Assembly (NCBI RefSeq): GCF_026008495.1
Contig: NZ_BQUN01000106.1
Span: 58,406 to 122,405, forward strand
Direction of reading: 5' to 3'
Source of the DNA: Streptomyces sp. A012304
GTDB lineage: Bacteria; Actinomycetota; Actinomycetes; Streptomycetales; Streptomycetaceae
DNA: 64,000 bases
The stretch's first letter is position 1, and each line of letters opens with the position of its first letter. Positions 1 through 9,127 of the stretch are shown piece by piece. The position numbers and the translations under genes were made by a program. The notes under the pieces were generated by a model. That model worked only from the letters and a program-made list of their open reading frames with translations, did no database searches and was not told the origin of the DNA.

Positions 1-321
1 GACGGACCGTATGTCCAGGCCCAGGGCGTCCAGGGAGAAGCGGCTGAGCCACTGGGTGGTGCGGATCTCCAGGGTCACCGCCGCGTCGACGAGGGCGGTG
101 GTGGCGTCGTAGGCGAGGTCGAGGTGGTAGGCGGAGACGCGGTAGCCGTCGTTGCCGAGGTCCGGGTAGACGGGGTCGCCGAGGGTCTCGGGGCCCGGAT
201 TGTCCTTGCTCTTCTCCGGGGCCGGGGCAGGGGTCGCGTGGGCGGCGGGTGCGGCGGTCAGGGCCGCCGCCGTGCCGAGCAGCGCGGCCGCGGGGGCCGT
301 CACTCTGGTGCGATATCTCAT
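1..321 (-). CDS. Secreted M1-family metallopeptidase, N-terminal fragment
   Basis: The gene is cut by the window edge, so only the first 107 codons are seen. Translation from the ATG at 321 gives a signal peptide: basic start (MRYRTR), an Ala/Leu-rich core and an AHA-type cleavage region near residue 29. After it comes a segment running through GNDGYRVSAYHLDLAYD and a beta-strand-rich stretch. That pattern is typical of the N-terminal beta domain of M1 aminopeptidases of the aminopeptidase N type from Streptomyces. The zinc site (HExxH) would lie outside the window, so peptidase activity is inferred from the N-terminal pattern only. The gene is divergent from the isocitrate dehydrogenase gene, with about 220 bases between the two starts. 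Confidence 0.7.
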   Translation of the reverse strand, partial: MRYRTRVTAPAAALLGTAAALTAAPAAHATPAPAPEKSKDNPGPETLGDPVYPDLGNDGYRVSAYHLDLAYDATTALVDAAVTLEIRTTQWLSRFSLDALGLDIRSV

Positions 322-543
322 GGTCAGGTCGGGTCGGCTTTCGCTCGGGCGGCCGGCTGGTCGGACCGGACGCCGGATCAGTGGGCGCTCACTCCCCAAG
401 ACCGCGTGAACGGGGTGTCCGGTTGCCCGGCAGCGGTACTTCCGCACAGCTGCTGCACGTCTGTGCGATCCGCTGTCGAGTCGAGGTCGAGCACGAGATA
501 TCTTGATGTCGAGCAATGTTGCAGACGTGGAGCGGAGCACCCG

Positions 544-2763
<2,220 letters not shown>

Positions 2764-2771
2764 CGCCACCC

Positions 2772-2811
2772 CTCCGCCCCGGCCGGCCGCCAGCGCCCGG
2801 CCGGGGCGGAG
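2772..2811 (+). terminator. Hairpin terminator after icd
   Basis: A perfect 15-bp inverted repeat (CTCCGCCCCGGCCGG and its complement) encloses a 10-base loop and starts 8 bases after the icd stop. There is no clear T-run, as is common for Streptomyces terminators. Confidence 0.8.
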
Positions 2812-2900
2812 CCGTCTTCGGCGCCGGCCGGGCCCTGTCGGTGGGGTATGGCATCTTGATCATGGAACATGCCTGCCGGCCGCGACCTCGGGAACAGCTC

Positions 2901-3698
2901 ATGACACCTGCCGCACCGTCCTTCTCCGTCCTCCCCGGTGCCTCCGACTCGCCGGTGATCCTGCACGTGCCGCACTCGGCGCGGGAGATACCGCCGCGGG
3001 TGCGCGCGGGGATCGTGCTGGACGACGGGGCGCTGGGGCGGGAGCTGGACCACATCACCGACGCCCACACCGCGGAGATCGCCGAGGCGGCGGCGGAGCG
3101 GGCCGCCGCGAGGCCGTGGCGGTTCGTCAACCGGCTGTCCCGGCTGGTCGTCGACCCGGAGCGGTTCCCGGACGAGCGGGAGGAGATGCTCGCGGTGGGA
3201 ATGGGCGCGGTGTACACGCGGACCACGCACCGGGAGGCGCTGCGCCCCGACGGCTTCGATCCCGAACCGCTGATCGCCCGGTACTTCCGGCCCTACGCGC
3301 GGGCGATGAGCGACGCCGTGGCCGAGCGGCTGGCCGCCGCCGGACGGGCCGTGATCATCGACGTGCACTCCTATCCCACCGAGCGGCTGCCCTACGAGCT
3401 GCACGGCGAGGGTCCCCGGCCGCCGGTCTGCCTGGGCACCGACGCCTTCCACACCCCGCCCGAGCTGCTGGCCGCCGCGCGGGAGGCGTTCGCCGGGATC
3501 GGGGAGACGGGACTGGACAGCCCGTTCGCCGGGACGTACGTACCCCTCGCGTACTACGGGACGGAGCCGCGGGTGTCCGCACTGATGGTGGAGATCCGGC
3601 GGGACACGTACATGAGCGAGCCGGGTGGCACCGCCGGGGCGGGGCTGGACCGGCTCGGCTCGGCGCTGGCCGGGCTGGTGGACGCCGTCTCCGGCTGA
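2901..3698 (+). CDS. N-formylglutamate amidohydrolase family protein
   Basis: A 265-aa protein of the N-formylglutamate amidohydrolase (HutG-like) family, zinc hydrolases that cleave N-formyl-glutamate or similar N-acyl amino acids. Visible family features are VILHVPHSAREIP near the N-terminus, an acidic RELDHITDAHT segment, FVNRLSRLVVDPERF, and IIDVHSYPTE, where the His and neighbouring acidic residues probably contribute to the metal site. The ATG at 2901 is chosen because the family-like sequence begins just after it; an in-frame ATG at 2841 would add a non-conserved leader containing the codons MGYGILIMEHAC. No hut genes lie nearby, so the physiological substrate is unknown. It stands alone between the icd terminator and the convergent sigma-factor operon. 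Confidence 0.8.
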   Translation: MTPAAPSFSVLPGASDSPVILHVPHSAREIPPRVRAGIVLDDGALGRELDHITDAHTAEIAEAAAERAAARPWRFVNRLSRLVVDPERFPDEREEMLAVGMGAVYTRTTHREALRPDGFDPEPLIARYFRPYARAMSDAVAERLAAAGRAVIIDVHSYPTERLPYELHGEGPRPPVCLGTDAFHTPPELLAAAREAFAGIGETGLDSPFAGTYVPLAYYGTEPRVSALMVEIRRDTYMSEPGGTAGAGLDRLGSALAGLVDAVSG

Positions 3699-3711
3699 CC
3701 CCCGAGGCGGC

Positions 3712-4188
3712 TCAGGCGCGCAGCCACTCCGTGACGACCACCTCCCCGCCGGTGCGCAGGCGCAGCGCGAAGGGTCCGGCGGGCGGGGCGTCGGCGACGA
3801 AGCGGCCCATGTCGTCGGCGAGGAGCGCGGCGCCCGCCCGGGGTCCGGCGAGGACCTCGATCGACGCGGGCTGCGGCGGCAGCAGCTGCCCCATCAGCCC
3901 CTGCGCGCCCACCTCGACGTCGACGGTCAGTCCGCCGCCGTGGAAGGTGAGCATCCGCGGCACGTCGACCGCGCCCCGGACCGGGATGGCGTCCACCAGC
4001 GAGTCGAAGGTCAGTTCCGCGACCCGCGCGTCGAGGTCGTGCAGCACGTACGCTTCGATGGCGATCTGCCGCAGCCCGGCCGGCACCGGGTCCAGGATCG
4101 CGGCGGCCTCGCGCAGCTCCACCTCCAGACTGCCGTGGTCGAACTCCTCCTCGTCGAAGGCGTCGTCGTGGTCGTCCATGGCGTTCAC
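3712..4188 (-). CDS. Acidic sigma-factor partner protein with C-terminal beta-sandwich
   Basis: A 158-aa protein whose GTG start overlaps the stop of the sigma-factor gene (GTGA) and has a GGGGAG upstream, so translation is probably coupled. The N-terminus is strongly acidic (MDDHDDAFDEEEFDHG after three residues). It is followed by a helical segment ending in ARVAELTFDSL, then a beta-rich half with LTFHGGGLTVDVEV and GEVVVTEWLRA. This is the pattern of small proteins encoded beside actinobacterial sigma factors; the C-terminal half looks like an Ig-like or carboxypeptidase-regulatory-like sandwich. Whether it acts as an anti-sigma factor, an adaptor or a protease substrate cannot be told from sequence. 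It has no membrane segment or signal peptide. Confidence 0.7.
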   Translation of the reverse strand: MNAMDDHDDAFDEEEFDHGSLEVELREAAAILDPVPAGLRQIAIEAYVLHDLDARVAELTFDSLVDAIPVRGAVDVPRMLTFHGGGLTVDVEVGAQGLMGQLLPPQPASIEVLAGPRAGAALLADDMGRFVADAPPAGPFALRLRTGGEVVVTEWLRA

Positions 4189-4823
4189 AATGCTCCCCGT
4201 GCGTCGAGTTTGGCCCGCAGGCGGCGCAGACATCGCTGGCGCATCGGTCCGATGCTGCCCACCGCGATGCCCAGGGCGGCCGAGACCTCCTGGTAACTGG
4301 GCGGCGGCGAGGAGATCAGCACCCGCAGCAACTGCCGGCAGCGCTCGCCGAGCGCCTCGAACTCCTGCCAGAGACGACGGACGCGCTCGCTCTGCGCGGC
4401 CGCCTCCTCCGAGTCCAGCACCGACTGTTCCGGTGTACGGTCCTCGCTGACCCGGTCGAGCAGCTGGGGATCGTCCGTAGGGGTCAGCCGGCGCAGGCTT
4501 TTGATCACTTTCAGGCACTCGTTGCGCGCGGTGCTCGCCAGCCAGGATCCGGCCTTGTCCGGTTCACGGATCCGCCCGAGGTGCTGGGCGAAGCGGAACC
4601 ACACGGTCTGGTACACCTCGTGCCCGTCGGCCTCGGAGAGCCGGTGCGCGCGCACGACGGACCACACCAGCGGGCTCAGCCCGTCCACCAGCGCCTTCCA
4701 GGCCCCCGTGTCACCGTCGACGGCGGCCTGGACGAGCGCGCCGACCTCACTACGGTCCACGGTCCCACCCCTCGTGTACGGCCTGTCATCGTACGCCGTG
4801 GAGGGGACGGCTTCGGACCTCAT
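4185..4823 (-). CDS. RNA polymerase sigma-70 family factor (ECF-like)
   Basis: A 212-aa sigma factor. Region 2 runs through ALVDGLSPLVWSVVRAHRL and DGHEVYQTVWFRFAQHL, matching the -10 recognition helices of ECF-type factors. Region 4 is the C-terminal segment SYQEVSAALGIAVGSIGPMR plus a basic tail that contacts the -35 element. The ATG at 4823 has GAGGA about 5 bases upstream and lies 8 bases after the protease stop; the open frame extends further upstream inside the protease gene without family similarity. The gene sits between the S8 protease and the acidic partner protein in one transcription unit, which suggests that the protease or the partner controls sigma activity. That control is inference. 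Confidence 0.92.
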   Translation of the reverse strand: MRSEAVPSTAYDDRPYTRGGTVDRSEVGALVQAAVDGDTGAWKALVDGLSPLVWSVVRAHRLSEADGHEVYQTVWFRFAQHLGRIREPDKAGSWLASTARNECLKVIKSLRRLTPTDDPQLLDRVSEDRTPEQSVLDSEEAAAQSERVRRLWQEFEALGERCRQLLRVLISSPPPSYQEVSAALGIAVGSIGPMRQRCLRRLRAKLDARGAL

Positions 4824-4830
4824 CGCGTCC

Positions 4831-6267
4831 TCACGCCGAGGGGGCGAACCGGTCGACGGGGACCGGACGCCAGGTCGGCGGCAGCAGTGCCGGGACGTGG
4901 AAGCCGCGCACCTCGGCGAACTCGGCGTCGTCCGCGAGCAGCCGGCGGGCGGCGGCACGCGGGTCGCGCTCGCCGTGCGCCGTCATGTGCGCGGCGACCA
5001 GCCCGGCGACGAGGGGCGTCGCGAAGGACGTGCCGCTCCAGGACGCGAGCCCTTCGAACATGACCTGGTCCGGCTTGCCCGCGCCGGCCGCCCGCACCTC
5101 GCTCAACACCCCGGTGTGGCGCGGGGAGCGGCAGGTGCAGGGGTAGGCGAAGCCGTAGCGGCAGTCCTCGTACGTGGAGTGCTGGTAGACGTACGGGACG
5201 GGCGAGTCGAAACCGGTGAGGGCGCTGGTGAGGCGCTCGCCGGGGGCGTACACCCGCACCCAGGGACCGTGGTTGCTGAAGCAGGCGCCGAACTCGCCGT
5301 CGCCGCGCAGCGCGCCGACCGACAGCACCGCGTCCGCGTACTCGGGCAGGGCGGCGTAGGCGGCGGGCCAGAAGGGCGCGGCGCTGGCGTTGTTGCCGGC
5401 GGCGGCCACCAGCAGGGTGTGTCTGGTGCTCAGTTCCTCCATGAACGCGGCCACGCCGAGCAGACCGTCGACCCGGCCGTTGGAGGTGCCGGCGGAGAGG
5501 CTGATGATGTCCGGCCAGCCGCCCTGCTCGACGGCTTCGAAGAGCTTGTCGCCGAAGTCGTACTCCAGGATCGCGCCGGCGTCGTCCAGGGTGTTGCGCA
5601 CGGTGACGTCGGTGTTGGGGGCGACGGCCGCGACGAGTCCGGCGATGAAGGTGCCGTGGCCGACGTACTGCTGGAGGACGCCCTGCTCGTCGGTCTCCCG
5701 CAGCTGCGCGTCGCCCTCGGCGCGGGCGAGCGGCGGGTAGGAGCGGTAGTCGTGGGTCAGGCCGGTGTCGATGACGAGGACACCCACGGCGCTGCCGGCG
5801 TCGTACGGCGTGCCGGCGGCGGACGGGTTGGGCGGCTCGCTGCGCGGGGCGGGCACCGGTTCGTCGCCGGGGCAGGCGTTGACGGCGATGTGCACCACGT
5901 GGTTGCGGCTGACCAGCCGGCGCCCGGTGCGGTCCTCGGCGCCCCGCAGGGCGCGCAGCGCGCCCGCGACGGCACGGTCGGCGCCCGGCTCTCCCCGCCC
6001 CGGGTCGCCGACCTGGATCCGGGTGACGCCGGAGCGGTTGGCGCGCGGGCCGGCCCGGCGCACCTGCTCCGGGACCAGGCCCTCGGTCTCGGTGAAGTGA
6101 GCGCGGACGGCGTCCTCGACGACCTGGGCCTCCTCGCCGTCCCGCGCGAGGACGACGCCCTTCTCGTAGATGAACTCGGCGGAGTCGTCCGGTCCCATCG
6201 CCAAGGGGACGTCGGGCAGCGCGCGTTGGATCTGTTCGAACTGCTCATGGAATCGCTGTGGTGCCAT
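4831..6267 (-). CDS. Subtilisin-like S8 serine protease, cytoplasmic
   Basis: A 478-aa S8 peptidase with a full catalytic set: Asp167 (VLVIDTGL), His204 (GHGTFIAG), oxyanion Asn292 (AAGNN) and Ser414 (SGTSFATPLVAG). There is no signal peptide. About 160 residues precede the catalytic Asp, perhaps a propeptide or docking domain. A loop before the Ser motif holds three Cys (369, 377, 379), unusual for a cytosolic subtilase. The start has GGGGAGGAC upstream. It is first in an operon with the sigma factor and the acidic protein, and divergent from the TPR-CHAT protease. The context suggests a regulated intracellular protease in a signalling pathway, not a secreted digestive enzyme; its substrate is unknown. 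Confidence 0.93.
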   Translation of the reverse strand: MAPQRFHEQFEQIQRALPDVPLAMGPDDSAEFIYEKGVVLARDGEEAQVVEDAVRAHFTETEGLVPEQVRRAGPRANRSGVTRIQVGDPGRGEPGADRAVAGALRALRGAEDRTGRRLVSRNHVVHIAVNACPGDEPVPAPRSEPPNPSAAGTPYDAGSAVGVLVIDTGLTHDYRSYPPLARAEGDAQLRETDEQGVLQQYVGHGTFIAGLVAAVAPNTDVTVRNTLDDAGAILEYDFGDKLFEAVEQGGWPDIISLSAGTSNGRVDGLLGVAAFMEELSTRHTLLVAAAGNNASAAPFWPAAYAALPEYADAVLSVGALRGDGEFGACFSNHGPWVRVYAPGERLTSALTGFDSPVPYVYQHSTYEDCRYGFAYPCTCRSPRHTGVLSEVRAAGAGKPDQVMFEGLASWSGTSFATPLVAGLVAAHMTAHGERDPRAAARRLLADDAEFAEVRGFHVPALLPPTWRPVPVDRFAPSA

Positions 6268-6321
6268 GGCGTGTCCTCCCCTGAGACCGTCGGTCGTCAG
6301 TCAGAGCCGCGAGGCTGTCGT

Positions 6322-6331
6322 CTGATACAGG
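6322..6331. promoter_or_regulatory. CTGATACAGG element between the S8 protease and CHAT genes
   Basis: The 10 bases CTGATACAGG, with CTG/CAG half sites around ATA, lie 55 bases upstream of the S8 protease start. The same 10 bases recur in the LuxR/astacin divergent promoter at 11316-11325. A shared operator for one regulator of the locus is inferred. Confidence 0.5.
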
Positions 6332-6438
6332 TGGTGCGACGAGCGGGGCGGGTGGTGTGGTTGCGCCCGCGCGTGCGGCTCGTGCGCCGCCGGGTGCGCC
6401 CGCGGAGTGCGCCGATCCCGTTGGCGCGACAGCCCTTT

Positions 6439-6466
6439 GATACGGCCTGATACGGCCCGATACGGC
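6439..6466. promoter_or_regulatory. Three 10-bp direct repeats GATACGGC upstream of the CHAT gene
   Basis: GATACGGCCT, GATACGGCCC and GATACGGCGC follow each other at exactly 10-bp spacing, about one helical turn, so all would face the same side of the DNA. They share the GATAC core of the 6322 and 11315 elements and end about 45 bases upstream of the GTG start of the TPR-CHAT gene. This is probably an operator array. Confidence 0.5.
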
Positions 6467-6510
6467 GCCGACCCTGTGTGACATGCAACCGGGCCACTAC
6501 CATCCGTGGG

Positions 6511-9114
6511 GTGACAGCGGGAAACGACACGGTTCTCGAACTGCTGCCGATGGTGTTCGCCGCCCCCAACGACGCGCTGGCGCGGGCGGAGGGCGTGCTC
6601 GACACCGATCCGACGCCGTTGCACGCCTCCGTCGCCCACCAGGTGATCGGCATCTGGCAACGGGACTGGGGCGACATGCGCCTGGCCCTGGACCATCTGC
6701 GCCGGGCCCGGGCGTGCGCGGCGCGCGCGGACTCCGCCGAGCGCGAGGCGGACGTCCTGGCCACGCTCGGGGTGGCGCTGGTGCACGCGGGCCGCACCCG
6801 GCAGGGCCTGGCCGCGTTCGAGCGGGGTGTCGAGCGCGGCACCGGGCACACCCGCGCGCGTGTGCTGTACCGGCGGGCGTACTCCTGGTGGGTGCTGGGG
6901 CACCACCGGGAGGCGCTGGAGGACGTGCGCAAGGCGATACCGGTGCTGCGCCAGGCCGACGACGTCATCTGGACGGCCCGTGCCCTCACCCTGCGCGCCA
7001 CCGTGCATCTGGCGCTGGGCGCGGTGGACCGCGCGGAGGCGGACTTCACGGCGGCCGAGGCGCTGTGGGACACCACCGGCCAGGAGCACGACAAGGCCGA
7101 CGCGGTGGAGAGCCGGGGGCTGGCCGCGTTCCGCTCCGGGGACATCCCGGCGGCGCTGCGGCTGCTGGACGAGGCCGAGGAGCGCTACGCCAAGCTCGGC
7201 ACCCCCACCTTCATGCTGAACATCCGGCGCTGCGAGGTGCTGATGGCGGCCGGTCTCGCGCCGGAGGCGCTGGCCGAGGCGGACGCGGCGATCGGGGTGC
7301 TGGACGGGATCGGCGGGCAGTCGACCCGCAAGGCGGAGCTGCTGCTGGCCGCCGCGAAGGCGGCCCGGCTGGCGGGCGACGCGGGGACGGCGATCGCGCG
7401 TGCCGCCGTCGCGGTGCGGCTCTTCGCCGGTCAGCGGCGCACCTGGTGGGAGGCGCACGCCCAGCTGGTGCTGATCGAGGCGCGGGTGGCCGCGGGGCGC
7501 GGCTCGGGGCGGCTGGTCGCGGACGCGGTGCGGGTGGCGGAGCGGCTGTCCGCCTTCGAGGCGCCGGCCGCGCCGGAGGCGTGGCTGCTGGCGGGACGGA
7601 TCGCGCTGGACCTGGACTGGCGTTCGGACGCGGAACGGTATCTGGCGATCGCCGCGCGCAGCCGGCGCAGCGGGCCGCCGCTGGCCCGGATGACGGGCTG
7701 GGCGGCTCAGGCGCTGTGGGCGCGGGCCACCGGATCGGGGCGGGGTGTGCTGGAGGCCTGCCGGCGTGGCCTGGACGTCCTCGACGACCACCGGACGACG
7801 CTGGGCGCCTCGGAGTTGCGGGCCCGGGCCACCGCGCAGGGCGCCGAACTCGCCGCGCTCGCGCAGCAGGCGAGCCTGGAAGGGGGCGGACCGCGACGGT
7901 TGCTGGTGTGGAGCGAGCGCTGGCGGGCCACGGTGCTGTCGGCGCCGCCGACCCGGCCGCCCGCGGATCCGGCGCTGCTGAGCGGGCTGACGGCGTTCCG
8001 GGAGATCGCCGCGCGCGCGGAGAGCGCGCGCCGGGACGGGCGGCCGGTGCCGACCCTGGAGCGGGAGCAGCGCCGCCTGGAGCGGGAGATCCGGTCCCGG
8101 ACGCTGCACATCCGCGGGGACGCGCCCGGTGACGGTCACCGCTTCGACGTGGGCCGGCTGCTGGAGCGGCTCGGTGAGGGGCGGCTGGTGGAGCTCGCCG
8201 TCCTGGACGGGCGGGTGCAGGTGCTGCTGTGCGGGGGCGGGCGGGTGCGGCGGTTCACGGGCGGCCCGCTGGCCGAGGCGGAGCGGGAGGCCGAGCATGT
8301 GCAGGCCGCGCTGCGGCGGCTGGCGCATCCCAGGGCGGAGGGCCGGCTGCCGCTGGTGGAGGCGATGGGGCGGCGGCTGGAGGAGCTGCTGCTGGGCGGT
8401 GCGGCCGGGCAGTTGGGTTCCGGTCCGGTGGTCGTCGTGCCGCCGGCCCGGCTGCACCGCGTGCCCTGGGCGCTGCTGCCGTCGCTGCGCGAGCGGGTGC
8501 TCAGTGTGTCGCCGTCGGCGAGCAGTTGGCTGCGCGCCCGGGAGACCGAGCCGCCGCCGGGTGGCCGGCATGTGCTGGTGCGGGGGCCGGGCCTGGCGAC
8601 CGGCGGCGCGGAGGTGCCGGACGTGGCCGGCCGGTACGGCAGGCCGACGGTGCTGGAACAGGCGGACGCGCGGGTGCCGCGGGTACTGGAGGAGCTGGAC
8701 GGGGCCGCGCTCGCGCACATCGCCGCGCACGGCACCTTCCGGGCCGACAGCCCGCTGTTCTCGTCGCTGCTCATGGCCGACGGCCCGCTGATCGTCCACG
8801 ACTTCGAACGCCTCGCGCGCAGCCCGTACCGGATCATCCTCTCCAGCTGCGACACCGCCCGGCTCGCCTCGGTCGGTGCCGATGAACTCCTCGGGCTGGT
8901 CACGGCGTTGCTGCCGCTGGGCACGGCGGGTGTGGTGGCGAGCAGCGCGCCGGTCAACGACGAGGCGGTGGTCGCGCTGATGCTGGCCCTGCACAAGGGG
9001 GTCAGCGCCGGCCTGTCGCTGGCGGAGGCGCTGCGCGACGCCCGCACCGCGCTGCCCGGGGACGCCCCGCACCAGGCGACGGGGTGGGCGTTCACGGCGT
9101 TCGGCGCGGCGTGA
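6511..9114 (+). CDS. TPR-CHAT protein (caspase-like protease)
   Basis: An 867-aa protein. The first ~500 residues are helical repeats of TPR type (for example ALEDVRKAIPVLRQADD and ALRLLDEAEERYAKLG). The C-terminal ~300 residues form a CHAT domain, the caspase-like fold seen in separases and in the CRISPR-associated TPR-CHAT peptidase. The probable catalytic dyad is present: His740 in IAAHGTFR and Cys780 in LSSCDTA. The TPR half would sense a partner and the CHAT half would cleave after activation. GTG at 6511 is preferred because VTAGNDTVLELLP begins the helical region; an in-frame ATG at 6478 is possible. It is divergent from the S8 protease-sigma operon and convergent with the LuxR gene. 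The target protein is unknown. Confidence 0.88.
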   Translation: MTAGNDTVLELLPMVFAAPNDALARAEGVLDTDPTPLHASVAHQVIGIWQRDWGDMRLALDHLRRARACAARADSAEREADVLATLGVALVHAGRTRQGLAAFERGVERGTGHTRARVLYRRAYSWWVLGHHREALEDVRKAIPVLRQADDVIWTARALTLRATVHLALGAVDRAEADFTAAEALWDTTGQEHDKADAVESRGLAAFRSGDIPAALRLLDEAEERYAKLGTPTFMLNIRRCEVLMAAGLAPEALAEADAAIGVLDGIGGQSTRKAELLLAAAKAARLAGDAGTAIARAAVAVRLFAGQRRTWWEAHAQLVLIEARVAAGRGSGRLVADAVRVAERLSAFEAPAAPEAWLLAGRIALDLDWRSDAERYLAIAARSRRSGPPLARMTGWAAQALWARATGSGRGVLEACRRGLDVLDDHRTTLGASELRARATAQGAELAALAQQASLEGGGPRRLLVWSERWRATVLSAPPTRPPADPALLSGLTAFREIAARAESARRDGRPVPTLEREQRRLEREIRSRTLHIRGDAPGDGHRFDVGRLLERLGEGRLVELAVLDGRVQVLLCGGGRVRRFTGGPLAEAEREAEHVQAALRRLAHPRAEGRLPLVEAMGRRLEELLLGGAAGQLGSGPVVVVPPARLHRVPWALLPSLRERVLSVSPSASSWLRARETEPPPGGRHVLVRGPGLATGGAEVPDVAGRYGRPTVLEQADARVPRVLEELDGAALAHIAAHGTFRADSPLFSSLLMADGPLIVHDFERLARSPYRIILSSCDTARLASVGADELLGLVTALLPLGTAGVVASSAPVNDEAVVALMLALHKGVSAGLSLAEALRDARTALPGDAPHQATGWAFTAFGAA

Positions 9115-9127
9115 ACGCCCTTGTGCC

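Noticed and set aside
124..543. N-terminal extension of isocitrate dehydrogenase
   Set aside because: The 140 extra codons overlap the divergent metallopeptidase gene and its promoter and do not resemble the enzyme.
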